Shown here: positions 12,283 through 24,099 of the stretch, piece by piece
Layout: each line of letters opens with the position of its first letter
Numbering within the stretch: position 1 is the stretch's first letter
Source of the DNA: Takakia lepidozioides
Taxonomy: Eukaryota > Streptophyta > Takakiopsida > Takakiales > Takakiaceae
Direction of reading: 5' to 3'
Assembly (NCBI GenBank): GCA_030704615.1
Contig: CM060731.1
Coordinates: 10,912,001 to 10,976,000 of the forward strand
Length of the DNA stretch: 64,000 bases
Made by a program: the position numbers and the translations under genes
Notes under the pieces: model-generated
What the model saw: only the letters and a program-made list of their open reading frames with translations
Told to the model about the DNA's origin: nothing
Databases searched by the model: none

Positions 12283-12626
12283 AACCCCCCTAAAGCCTGC
12301 TCCTGTCACCCCTAAGGCTCCTGTTGGTCTCAGTCTGCGCAAAAATTAAGGGTACCCCACAAAACCCGTAAAAGCGTCTAAGTCCCAAACAACCCTCTAA
12401 CATTACCCCTCCCCCTCTCAAAAAGCCGTGTCCTCACGGTTTACTGTTTGGGATCAGCAAACCTTTGTGAGCGAGCACCCTTCTGTCGGTGAGAGTCTCG
12501 TGAAGGACTCCGTGTGCGAGCCCGAGTCCTGTCACTGGCTGATGGAGATGATTGAGCACTACCCCTAAATGTCTAACCCTCCTTTGGCTGGTAACGAGGT
12601 AACCTCTCAGACATATGAGATCCCCG

Positions 12627-13600
12627 TCATTTTTTCTCTGCCATCTGAAGTGCATAGTCTGCTGCCATGTCAAAAGAGTCCTTTGAAGAAACAGTAGTAT
12701 CAGAATCCTCGTCCCCCCTTAGGTGTTTTAACGGCCGAACTTTAAGTGGCTTCTCGGGAATCCTGCGTGGCATACAATGTAGGCCCACCATGTCTAGAAG
12801 TTTAAACTGTATGACTTGTTGTAAGCGCTTGCAATCAAAATTACTGAACGCCCTGAACTCCTTAGCCGTATAGGTGAGAGGTGTGCCAATGACTTTGGAA
12901 CAGTGTAAGTATTTCCAGGCTTCATGTCCCTTAAAGAAAATATCCTCAGGGCCGAATTTCTCTGTAGCCAAATTGTTCCAAGCCGAATTAAACCATGAAC
13001 GAAGTTGGGAATCCTTCTGCATCATAACTTTTGCATCATATAGGTACATATGAGGTGGCACTGAAGGTAAGACCCAATGATCCCCACTGGAATAACTCAG
13101 AAATTGTGATTGCATCTTCTGCTGCTCAATGTGATAACGTGCCATAAAACAAGCAGCATAGTATAATCCACAGCCCATGACAATACTAGATACCTCCTTG
13201 GTCTTGGTATAGATGTACCCATGTACAACCTGGAAGACAATTAATTCCTTCAGCATGGTACCTGCCTCAGACCGGTACCTTGCAAAGTGATGATCCTCAA
13301 TGGGTCGATTGTTCGGAAGAACCTTAGTCCGAGTTGCCATTGGCAACCAAATGCGCATGATCTGGTAGTAATGTGTCAACGACTGCGGAGGACTAAATTC
13401 CTTCCAAGCCAAATCCAGCACAATGGGAATTTGGTTGAAGGGCATAATCATAGCCCGACTGTACTCCCGTGCAACAGGAGTCCTAGGTGGGTTAAAAACA
13501 GCATCCCCCCATACCTCAGGCTGTGGTTTGGCTGTAGTAGCAACATGGTCAGCTACCTGCACAGGCACCTGCTGTGGTATAGTTGCCTCAGGAATTTCCT
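12627..13600 (-). CDS. Unrecognised ORF (about 320 residues) attached to gag copy 1
   Basis: Open minus-strand frame ending at 12627. Its first part (13679 to about 13600) is only the shifted frame of the neighbouring gag Gly/Asn-rich tail. The distinct part starts near the residues PQQVPVQVADHV and runs to LQMAEKK. It contains aromatic-rich segments (ARYHIEQQKMQSQFL, WFNSAWNNLATEKF) and an acidic, Ser-rich C-terminus. I do not recognise the family; no zinc finger, RT, integrase or DDE motif is visible. Its position after a truncated gag suggests a transposon-encoded or captured protein. Confidence 0.4.
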
Positions 13601-14522
13601 TGGTAATTCCCTCTTGGATTACCTCTCCCTTCCATGCCATTGTTATAACCACCAGGCCTACCATAGTGGTCCTGATCACTGTTTTTTCTTGGCTGGGGCT
13701 GCACTTGATGCACCCTTACTTGCCTAGGTTCTCTTGCAGCTGTCATTCTGTTGTAGTAACAATTCTCAGTAGAATGGTTATCCATTTTACAGATAGTACA
13801 ATGTTTCTCCTTCATGTGGCATTCAGTGGTGGTATGGCCTTCATTCTGGCATTTTGCACACCAAATACCCTTCCTCCAATGTGTTGCAGCCTCTGTGGCA
13901 TACTTCTTCAAGATTTCTTCTAATCTTTTCTCATAGTTATCCCTCTTCAACTTTTCCTTCGTCTTACTCTTCCTCTTAAGCTCTTGTTCTTCTTCCTCAT
14001 CTGACTCATCCTCAGAGTCCTCATCATCCCTTTTCTCTCTCCTAAGCATTCCCAATTGCTCAATTCTGTTCGCTGTTTCAAATGCCTCCTCCACTGTATT
14101 ATGGGGTAACATATCCACTTTCTTTTGCAACTCTGGTCTTAGTCCACTCACAAACCAAGTCTTCTGTAAACCTGGTGCTAGTACAGCAGCCAGCTTTTTC
14201 ATCATCAATTCCATCTTTTCCATATACTCCTCAACAGTTTCATGCTTCTTTTGCTTTAACTGTTATAAACTTCCATACACTTCATCCTCAGTTTTACTTG
14301 TCCTGAACCTATTTCGGAATGCTGTATTCAAGCCATTCCAGGTTAGGAAATGATTATCAGGGAATCTTGCATACCATTCACTTGCTTTCTTTATAAGTGA
14401 ACAAGGAAACAGTCTCATCTTGGCATCATCACCATTCTCATTGTTCACAATACACATGTGCTCAAATTGGCTAATGTGTACATCAGGATCCCCTTTTCTT
14501 GAATATATTGCCATCTTGTTAT
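13588..14522 (-). mobile_element. Ty3/gypsy gag copy 1, truncated at both ends
   Basis: Minus-strand gag fragment in two frames: 14514-14263, with DVHISQFEHMC and RLFPCSL, then 14223-13588, with two CCHC knuckles (CAKCQNEGHTTTEC, CTICKMDNHSTENC). It is about as similar to gag copy 2 as a sister insertion would be. It lacks the gag N-terminus: the start joins directly to RNase H coding sequence near 14520. It also lacks the third knuckle, ending in the NPRGNYQG repeat near 13600, where unrelated sequence begins. The break at 14263 is a stop or frameshift. Confidence 0.8.
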
Positions 14523-16727
14523 CCTGCCACTTACCAAAGGCTTGTTCACCAGATAAATCAGAGCCTGATGATCCACATAAAACATAAACTTCCTTCTCAA
14601 TAAGTAATGCCTGAATTTCTTGACTGCATAAATCATTGCCAATGCTTCTCTTTCAGTTGTGCTATAGTTCCTTTCAGCACTGTTCATCAACCTGCTAGCA
14701 TAGTACACAGGTGAATCTATGTTTCCTGTAACATTTTGGGCTAACACTGCTCCCAATGCTTCTCCTGAGGCATCACAGTGAACATGAAATACTACATGCA
14801 AGTGAGGGTTAATCAGCACAGGCGTAGTTGTTACTGAAAATGTAAGTTCCTCAAAAACCTTTTGATATTCAGCTGTCCATGCAAACACTGCATCTTTCTT
14901 CAGAAGCTTGCTCAATGATGGTGCTATATGTGCATACCGTCTGACAAATCTTCTGTATAACTGGTTTGTCCAAGGAATCTCCTTAGACTCTTAACATTTC
15001 CTGGTGGTGGAGAGGCTTTAATAGCCTCTGTCTTTCTGGGATCCACAAGCAGTCCCCTCTTATATACAATGTGTCCCAAAAGTACCCCTGAGTTCACACA
15101 GAAAGTACACTTCTCTAGATTCAGGCCCAGACCTCTCATCCTGCATCTGGCCAAACATAACTCCAATTTATGCAAGTGCTCATTCTTAGAACTGTACACA
15201 CTGAAGTCATCTAAGAACACATGCATGAAATCATCCAGATACTCATGGAAAGATTCACTTATCACTCTCTGAAAAGTTGTTGGTGCATTACAAAGTCCAA
15301 AAGACATGACTTTGTATGCATAAGCACCCTAGTCTGTGATGAAAGCTGTCTTTCCCTGGTCTTCTTCTGCCACTTGCACTTGGTTATACCCACTGAAGCC
15401 ATCCATGAATGAGTACATCTCATGGCCTGCCATAGTGTCCAGTACCGCTTCTGTGAATGGCAAAGGGAAGGGATCTTTCTTTGTACGAGCATTCAACTTC
15501 TTATAGTTCACACAAACTCTCAGTTTACCATTCTTCTTGGGAACTATCACAATGGGTGACAACCAAGTTGTATACTCTATCGGGTATATGAACTTAGCCT
15601 CAGCCAACTTCTTGATCTCTTCCCCAACCTTCTGTGCATAGTTGGGATTCATTCTGTACCTTGTCTGTTTGATTGGTACTGACACTGGTTCCAGTTCAAT
15701 CTTATGCTGACAGATCTCATGTGGTATCCCTTTCAGATCCTCATAGCTCCAAGCAAATACATCTCTGTATTTGATGAACAGACTCTTAGCTTCCTCAAAG
15801 AATTCTGGCTCCAAGTCAGCCCCTACTTTCACCATTCTCGGTTCCTCCTCAGTTCCCACATTCACTTCTCTCACCTGCTCATCAGCTGTGATTGTCCAAC
15901 CAGTCACTACTTCATCCTGTAAACTCACAGTGGCTGGTTCTTCTAGGATTTCCATTTCTCCCTCTCTTTCTTCATAGAAATGTGGTGGGTAACTGCTTGT
16001 TTCACCCTCAATTGGTGTTGCTGTTACTACACCACAACAGATACCTTTTAAACAACTTAGGCCTTCCAGTTGCATTTCTGCAACCTGCTCCCACTCTGGG
16101 TGTGCAGTGAACAGGGTAGCTTCCTACTCCTCATCAAGTCCTTTCCTCCAGTCATACTCTCTGACTCCTCGAGGTCTTCTCGTAGAAGGTAGTCTACTAG
16201 ATTTCTTAGTGGTGATTTGTATCTTACGCTTCCCATCATGCACAGTTAGTAACTGGGAATTCCAGTCATGGAATACCCTGGCCTGTTTCAGCCATGGTCA
16301 ACCCAGCAATAAGGAGTAAGCTTCCATGACATCATCCATTTTCAATACAGTCACTATGATCTTAAAGATCATCTTTTGAATCTGTATCTTAACTCCTCTT
16401 ATCAAGCCTAATGGTTGAACACTTCTTTGATCTGCCATTGTTACTGTGAATGGGGCTGGTTTCATGTTACTTAGACCAAGCTTTTGCCTTAATTGGTCTG
16501 TCATGATATTCACTCCAGAGCCTCCATACATCAGTCAAGTCTGTGCTTCCAATTCTCAATTGGAATACTGGCATAGAATCATCAAAGTCCATGACTGTTT
16601 CTCGCCCTTCCGGCTTCACATTATAACTGGTCACCTTGCTATTCATGCCTGTGTTCTCTTTCACATGGGCAATCTAATTGATTGCTTGATACAGCCTGTG
16701 CCTACAATGAGGTGCCACAGCCAATAG
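14523..16727 (-). mobile_element. Ty3/gypsy element B pol: protease, RT and part of RNase H (decayed)
   Basis: Minus-strand order is typical of Ty3/gypsy. An aspartic-protease-like segment sits near 16664-16298 (GGSGVNIMTD, then YSLLLG). RT follows at about 15760-14990: LSPIVIVPKKNGKLRVCVNY, PLPFTEAVLDTMAGHEMYSF, MSFGLCNAPTTFQRV and the catalytic FLDDFSVYS. RNase H is at 14915-14523, with HCDASGEALGAVL, TTEREALAM and FYVDHQALIYL. Stops and frameshifts occur near 16298, 16120, 15329 and 14924. The FLDD box and gag style suggest a Tat/Athila-like clade. RNase H stops at SGRITRW where gag copy 1 sequence takes over; integrase is absent. Confidence 0.88.
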
Positions 16728-17902
16728 CTATCCAATGGTAATCTCCGCTTTGGACTGGCATATTACTTCAGCCAAAGTCTCTTCATTACCCTGCACTTGT
16801 GCAGCTTCTTTCTTCACTTCATCTTCACTCTCTTCATCTTCTCTTTCAGAATCAGAGGAATCTGCCATAGGGATATCAGTACTCTTCTGCATTTCCCTTA
16901 TGGTATCAGCCACTTCCTTGTGCAGTTCCTTCTCATCTCTCCAAGCCTTATCATCTTCAGGCACATCACTGCCATCTTCATTATCATCATCTTCCTCATC
17001 TACTGGAGGTATTAATTTAGCTTTGAATCTGGTTACTATCATTGTACTTACTTCTGGTACAACACATGGCCTAACCATGTGAGCTGCCACCACTGGGCCC
17101 TCATTCACAGGAGCTCTCATCTCATTCTGGTGTCTAATCCAAAATGAACAGGCTGCCTTGCGATGTCCTGCCTGATTACAATAGTAACACAGTTCTTCAC
17201 CATTGGGTCCTCGCCCTTGATCTGCTCTGGGATTATTTCTATATTCTTGATTCCCTGGCTGATAATTCCCCCTTGGATTACCCTGATAGTTGCCCCTGGG
17301 ATTGCCTTGGTAATTCCCTCTTGGATTACCTCTCCCTTCCATACCATTGTTATAACCACCAGGCCTACCGTAGTGGTCTTGATCACTGTTTCTTTTTGGC
17401 TGGGGCTGCACTTGATGCACCCTTACTTGCCTAGGTTCTCTTGCAGCTATCCTTCTGTTGTAATAACAATTCTCAGTAGAGTGGTTATCCATTTTACAGA
17501 TAGTACAGTGTTTCTCCTTCATGTGGCATTCAGCTGTGGTATGGCCTTCATTCTGGCATTTTGCACACCAAACACCCTTCCTCCAATGTGTTGCAGCCTC
17601 TATGGCATACTTCTTCAAGATTTCTTCCAATCTTTTCTCATAGTTATCCCTCTTCAACCTTTCCTTTTTCTTACTCTTCCTCTTGAGCTCTTGCTCTTCT
17701 TCCTCATCTGACTCCTCCTCAGAGTCCTCATCATCCATTTTCTCTCTCCTGAGCATTCCCAAATGCTCAATTCTGTTAGCCGTTTCAAATGCCTCCTCCA
17801 CTGTATTATGGGGTAGCATATCCACTTTCTTTTGCAACTCTGGTCTTAGTCCACTCACAAACCGGGTCTTCTGTAACCCTGGCGCTAGTACAGCAGCGAG
17901 GT
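16728..17902 (-). mobile_element. Element B gag copy 2, 5' end cut by fold-back insertion
   Basis: Open minus-strand frame from the breakpoint at 17902 to 16728. It contains LAAVLAPGLQKTRFVSGLRP, an acidic/Lys-rich linker, three zinc knuckles (CAKCQNEGHTTAEC, CTICKMDNHSTENC, CYYCNQAGHRKAAC), a (GNPRGNYQ)n repeat, and a long acidic tail ending LAEVICQSKAEITIG. It leads straight into the pol segment, so this is gag of the same element. Residues read upstream of LAAVLAPG belong to the inserted fold-back element, not to gag. Confidence 0.88.
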
Positions 17903-18563
17903 TTACTATTTCATGAGCCCATGAGCCCATGAGCCTATGAGCCTATGAGCTCATGAGCGGGCATCCGCGGAATTGGAATTTTCGTGCCTTTATTGACGGT
18001 GTTATGTCCTCATACCTCGATAATAGGGTCTGTTTCTCCTGGTCTAGGATGCGGAATGAGGTATTTCGGCGCCGTTATTCCACGTCACCACTGTAAAACA
18101 TTGTATAGGACAGGAAAGAGACACAAAATTGTAGCCCTCACAAGCCATTGTGCTGACAAGGTAATATATTTAGGGTCAGACAACAGTTCAACTTGCAAAC
18201 CCCATTCAACTCAACATCAAGCCCACATTGACATGACAGAAAATTCCCATAGACGCTCGAAATAAAAACATCAGGCAACAAAGTTTTTATTTTGTACAGC
18301 GACTACTCCGAGCTTCCATCATCATAAATACCACTGCGGCATAAGAAACCCCTGTCCTGCACAATGTTTTACAGTGGTGACGTGGAATAACGGCGCCGAA
18401 ATACCTCATTCCACATCCTGGACCAGGAGAAACAGACCCTATTACCGAGGTAAGAGGACATAACACCGTCAATAAAGGCACGAAAATTCCAATTCCGCGG
18501 ATGCCCGCTCATGAGCTCATAGGCTCATAGGCTCATGGGCTCATGGGCTCATGAAATAGTAAA
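17902..18563. mobile_element. Fold-back element with about 210-bp inverted arms
   Basis: The left arm (17902 to about 18113) is nearly the exact reverse complement of the right arm (about 18351-18563). Outer ends are TTTACTATTTCATGAGCCC and its complement. Each arm begins with a tandem ATGAGCC(C/T) run and contains GGCGCCGTTATTCCACGTCA. The central 237 bases are unique and AT-richer, with no coding features. It interrupts gag copy 2. No clear target duplication is visible. This fits a fold-back or long-TIR MITE; the superfamily is unknown. Confidence 0.85.
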
Positions 18564-18576
18564 TCTCAATCAATGA

Positions 18577-18890
18577 AGTGTCTTTAACCACTGAAGATCA
18601 ACGTGCACTGTCCCCATCCACGTGGAATATTATATTTATTAATTAAAATAGATTTACAAATCATAAATTATAAATAAAATTTAAATGATTACACGTGGAG
18701 TAGCAAATGGTTTCAACCACTTCCCATCACTGAGGTGTCTATAACCACTCACAATCTACTACCATACCATCCACGTGGAATATAATATTTATTAACTAAA
18801 ATATATTATCAAATAAAAAATAAAAAATAAAAACAAATTATTACATGTAGACTACTGAGTGGTTGAAACCACTTCCAACCACTGTCTGTG
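18577..18890. repeat. Tandem dimer of about 155 bp
   Basis: GARGTGTCTWTAACCACT, CCATCCACGTGGAATAT, an AT-rich run and TTACAYGTRGA, then CCACTTCC, appear in the same order at 18577-18729 and 18730-18880. AACCACT and its complement AGTGGTT recur through 18990, so the region can fold. It sits between the fold-back element and a retroelement tail. No gene. Confidence 0.7.
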
Positions 18891-19023
18891 ATGCCACCGT
18901 GGCATTTCATCGGGATTAACCACTGGCAAGTGGTTACTAGTGGTCTATAGAGTGAGAAAAGACAGTAGTGGTTAAAGGGCCAGTGATTATTCCGCGTTTT
19001 TCTTCTAGTGATTCAGGGTAGGC

Positions 19024-19311
19024 CAGTCCGTTTGTGTAAGGCTCCAGCCTGGTAAGCAGGTATCTAAAGCCAAGCGTCGGATTGATGGCCCCTACCTGAT
19101 CTCTAATATTCTTCCTGGCAGACAATATGTCTTGCTTCCCCAACATGCTTTTACTCCTCACTTAACTAGCTCCATTCATATTTCATTGCTTGTTCCATGC
19201 ACTCTTACTTTTGATCTAACCTGTTTGAATGTTGAGAACCGCCAGGTGATTTTCACCCCTACAACTCGGCCAGCTCGTGATCAGGCCCTGGCAGCTTCTT
19301 CTTTGGCATAG
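19024..19311 (+). pseudogene. Polyprotein C-terminal fragment, retroelement-like
   Basis: Plus-strand frame of 95 codons without an ATG, ending at TAG 19309-19311. It contains SKAKRRIDGPYLISNILPG and then QYVLLPQHAFTPHL. The Arg/Lys-rich GPY segment resembles the C-terminal GPY/F region of LTR retrotransposon integrases. No integrase core precedes it. It is opposite in strand to elements A and B, so it would come from another insertion. Confidence 0.35.
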
Positions 19312-20480
19312 TTTTCCATTTCGTGCTAGTTTTCTGCACCAATTGTAGCACTTGGGGATTTTTCCCGTGGGATGTCTTGTCCTCCACCCAACTTGCAGGG
19401 TAAGGTTTTCTTCCCTAGGTTTTTTCATCCTTTGTGTGTCGGGTGTGTAGTTTGTTTTGGCTAGGCTTCGTTTTTATTCTTCCTGAGCTCATCGCTCGTA
19501 GGAGCTCGCAAGTTCTCGTGGGCCCAGCAGGCTTCACATATGTGGGGTTGGGATTCCTCCTCACCTGTTTTTTCGACTTGGATGAACGGAGGAGGGATGT
19601 GCTCCAGATTATTTAGAGATGGACAGAGACCAGGACACTAGAAGCATTTGTGTCATTTACCATTGGGGTAACAACTCATTTTGAATTGTAAAAGTCAAAA
19701 AACTGGGATCGACTGGAAGTTACAAACGACTAGTTACAACAGACGTGGTAGTTGGGCTAGACATCCAATGATTGGAGTGGTAAGGGACGCAGACGCGCGA
19801 ACAAATGTTCAGCGATTAATGTGATTAATGCTGAAGAACCACGTGGCGTAACTAAGCGGGCCGCCCGTGTGTCTACCTTTTGGGCTGACTTTGACTTTTC
19901 CCTCCGGATGAGTGGACTGACTCACCATAGCGCGGTGACACATGGACGCGGACGTGGACGACGATGTGGACGCCGACGTGGCGGCGCCACGACGAGCAGC
20001 ACTGCTGCCACGTGATAGTAGACCACATAACTTGCAGTGCTACATGCCTAGTGGCAATTGCGACTGCGGAAGTTGGCGCAACCACTGCTTTACTACTTTA
20101 AATGAAGCGCTCGAAATTACTTGAACAATCATTCATAGTGATTCATGCTTTGAAGTTTTGGTGTTTGTAGTGAGTCGACTAGTACATACATATGTAATGC
20201 CATACAAGAGAATTAATCATGCATTAGAAATGCACAAACGATGAAAGACATGCCATGAAACAAAATGAAATGAAAATGAATGAAATGAAACAAAATGGTA
20301 CTTTAGTACATCTGCAGAAAGCTCAAAGAGCTTATGGGACAAAATGAAAAAAACAAAGTAAAAAAGCAGCCCAAAAGCTACTGCTGCCCTGGGGATTGCC
20401 TAAGGGTCAAGGCCTCGTGCAAGTAAGCTGCCAAGCAGTTCTGATCCTCATAATGCAAGACTTCAGTGAGTTCCACGGAA
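19312..20480. other. Non-coding stretch
   Basis: No supported gene. 19925-20020 is a GC-rich patch with CGCGG/GACGTGG repeats and short frames on both strands. 20220-20300 is rich in ATGAAA repeats. Nothing else stands out. Confidence 0.45.
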
Positions 20481-20482
20481 TA

Positions 20483-22460
20483 GACCATCTATCCATGGAG
20501 GTTTCTTGTAGTTATTGATCCACAGGGAATCATAGGTAATCTTGTGCTTGAAATTTGGCCTTCTAGGATGAATCTGGACCCACACTCTATCCCTGCTCCT
20601 TCAGCTATCCATGCCCCTGCACAAATCATGCATTCATCCTTGCCTTGCTGCTAGGAGCTAACAATGACAGCCTAGATTTGTTCAGTTAGGAAATACCCAA
20701 CTCAGCTTATCACACTAGTTCCTATGCTCAATTGCGTCTGCTACTCTCTGAATTGTAGCAGGCATTCACCTTTTTGCCTCGGTTGTCCCATCATTGACTG
20801 GGGGCAGAAAAGTATTCATTCCACAGCTTCTCCTCATGTCTGTTACTTGTTTTTTGATACTTTCCTGTTGTCACATAGCAGTATCATGTCAAAGTCACTC
20901 CAAACTAGATTCACTCAACCAGCTAACTTGCAGAATTCAACATGGAAATTTTGGGCCGATTCTGATAAGAGGGAAAAACAGGGTGAAATGTGCTGAAGAA
21001 GATGCCTTCATTAACAATGTCTGATTTTATCAATTGTGCCATTGCTGCCAGTTGACCATCTACCCATGCAGGTTTCTTGCAGCTTCATAGTTAATCTGGA
21101 GCTTGAAGTCCGGCCCTCTTGGGTGAATCTGCACCCACACTCTATCCCTGCTCCTTCAGCTATCCATGCCTCGCACGAATCATGCATACAACCTTGCCTT
21201 GTTGCTAGCAGTTGACAATGACAGCCTAGACTTGTTCTAGGAAGCACCCAACTCAACTTATCACACTAGTTCCTACACTCAATTGCATTTGCTACTCTCT
21301 ATAATCCAACAAACATTCACCTTCTTGCCTCGATTGTCCCACCATTGACTGGGGTCAGAAAAGTATTCATTCCACAACTTCTCCTCGTCTGTGTTACCTG
21401 TTTCTGATACTTTCCTGTTGTCACATTGGCAGAATCATGTCAAAGTCACTCCAAACTATCAAAGCTTCACTCAACCAGCTAACTTGCAGAACTACAAAAC
21501 TACAAAACTACAAAACACCTCTCAAACCAACCCAGTTCCAAACAACAAGAACCATTCTAGATGATACACACTTTGTTTGCCATATCCAATGCATCATAAT
21601 AAGTTGTCAGCCTTACATAAGCCTTCTCCAGTCCATCAGGCCTGTTGCACAAAATTGCAAGCCCAGAGGTAAGAATACATGTAATAAGCACCCAAAGGGG
21701 AATAGTCCCTGCTCTACCAAGCCAGCCTTGAGGTTCCATTCTAAGCTTGAGATTGCGACTTGACACAGCTAACAGCAATCATGTCAGCTAATTGAGTGTT
21801 CCTGAAGATCTTGAAAATAATCAATCATGGTAATCTCAGGTTGTCGCCCACACAATAAGAGAGGGTGTGATGGTAACTCAGGCAGGGCTACTCCAACCCT
21901 ACATGACAAGTGGATTCTGTTTCAGAGTGAAAAGGATAGCGTAGCATTCTGGCAGGCAAAGAATTGGTATGCTCTTGAGAAAACGAGCGGTATACTTTGT
22001 GAGGGGACTGCTTCTCATCCAAAGGCACTACAGCTTGTGGATGTACCATCATGCCTACCATGACAAAGAGGTGAGAATCTATGAAAAGCCTCACGTTAGC
22101 CATGAAGACAATATATTTAGTCCAGATCATACCTTATCAAAGTGTTAAACTTCTTTGTCTGGATGTCGATCGTACATCTTCTTCACTTGAAATCCGGCCC
22201 TCTTATGAATCTGGACCCACACTCTATCCCTGGTCCTTCAGCTATCCATGCCTGTGTACAAACCATGAATACATCTTCAGCCTTGCTGCTAGCAGCTGAA
22301 GCAGCTGACACTGACAGCGTGAAGTTCTTCGAGGAAACACCCCAACCCTACCTACAGTAACATGTCAAAATCACTACAAACCACCATAGATTCACCAACG
22401 AGCTTCTCCACATCTACGTTATCTGTTTTTGGATAATTCCTTCTGCCACATTGGCAATAA
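20483..22460. repeat. Three diverged copies of a roughly 500-bp unit
   Basis: Two copies share nearly all their length (20483-20940 and 21054-21490). A third, partial and rearranged copy lies at about 22185-22460. Shared landmarks are CTGGACCCACACTCTATCCC, CTTCAGCTATCCATGCC, CTTGCTGCTAG, TTGACTGGGG and ATCATGTCAAAGTCACTCCA. The spacing of copies 1 and 2 is 571 bases. No open frame is conserved between the copies, so this is a non-coding duplicated repeat. An ACTACAAA microsatellite sits at 21489-21513. Confidence 0.8.
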
Positions 22461-24000
22461 CTCCAGATTAGGCTTCAGGGCAGTGTTCAGGCTGACATCT
22501 AGTACATTTCCAGCTTTGAGTCGATTTGGTCTTCGTTCTTTTCGCATCACTTGCTCGTCTCTCTCCCAAGCCTCTCCCAACACTTAGACAAATTCAGGCA
22601 AAGGACAAAGTTACTCTTCCACCCTTAGATCATTTTACCTCCGACGATTAGAACAATCTCTACGAGCCACACAAGCCCTAAAATACATTAGAATATTTCA
22701 CGTCACGAGCCATGTGGGGCACTTATAAAAATTCCATTTTTGAATAGGGTGTGCAATGAATGCCTAGTTGTTAAGAGTCATTCTCTAGTGCTTAAAACCA
22801 TTTCTAATTGCTGTTTAAAAAATAAATAAAATTACGTAATTGAATTAAATCGCTGCGAATATTGCGCCGACTGCAGTTGATGCAACTTCTATCCGCCATT
22901 AGAAATTCGAATTTATCCGTTACGACTGTGCAGTAGTAACAAACATCTCAAAGTTGTTCCCTCAGTGGTTTTGGACATGCAGTCGATTCGGAAAAGACAC
23001 TAATGCTTCTAGTGGGATGAAGTCTGGATGAACTTACACCTTGCGCATGAGGATGAGCTGGCAATAGCTTACGGCTTTATTATAGATTGTCTTATTCTAA
23101 CAGCTAGTTTAGGATCAGATTAGGATGGAACTAGGTGATGTGGCTTCTTTCTATGGTCAGGCTAGAACAACATCTGGAAAGCCTATGTGTATGTGCCGCG
23201 TGGCGCTAGGGTTAGATTACGCCCTAATACTATTTAACTCTGCCGTGGCAGAAAGGGTGGTGGATTTCATCTTACGTGTGTGCGTCCTGAGCATAACGGT
23301 GTGCTTGAGTGCTCTTATGAATGTTTTTGGATGTTTGACTCTGTTGCGTCCTCTTTGTAAGATTCCGTCTTCTATGCCAAGCTCCTCTATCAACTACATC
23401 CCCCTTGTAGAGCCTTGTCCGGTAGAGGAAGGGGAATAAACCCATACCTCCGAAATCAGGCTTCACAGGCCAGTGGCCCATTTGCACCTCAATTATTTCA
23501 TTAAGCTTAGTTCATTTTGCTTATGGTTTTCTTAAGAAATTTGAAAACCAGCACGAGTGGCTACAGAGTTTTGCAAAAAATAGCTGTACATTTTGTTCAT
23601 CCATTGAAATTATGATAGAATCATCCACCTCTGTACTTTTATCCATTTATATCATCCATATTTGGCAAATTCATCCGTGATTTACTTTTTATTTAGAGAA
23701 GTTTGGCGATTTCATCCATGAAAAAACAAAGAACTTGCGACAGGATTTTTTTTTTTTTTTTTTTTTTTTTTGAAGTCAAAATCTGGCAAAAATTCGCCAA
23801 TAACAAAAACGTTGTCTGGCATCCCACTACCGCCCCTGGACAACCGTTTAGGCATTTTTGCGCCTAATAATAAAATCAATCAATCAGAAAATTAGGCATG
23901 TTTTTAAGACAATTTCTCAAATTAGGCATCTTCATGCTATAATTTTTAGAATTAGGCACACGAGAAGAGATTTTTTTTTTTTCTTAAGAATAAAATTACA
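22461..24000. other. Non-coding stretch with long poly-T tract
   Basis: No supported gene. A run of about 26 T residues lies at 23746-23771 and a shorter one near 23971. Either could be the antisense poly-A tail of a retroposed sequence, but I cannot identify a body for it. Confidence 0.4.
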
Positions 24001-24099
24001 AAATAGACATCAAATGCCCATGGGCCCTTCCAGGCTCCAACTACCTTTCATTTCCTTTGAAAACCCTAAAAATGCCCCTCTTTGTTGTACGTGGTGCTC

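Noticed and set aside
13287-13923. Plus-strand frames opposite gag copy 1
   Set aside because: Antisense shadows of the gag coding frame; they reappear at the equivalent place opposite gag copy 2 (17144-17711).
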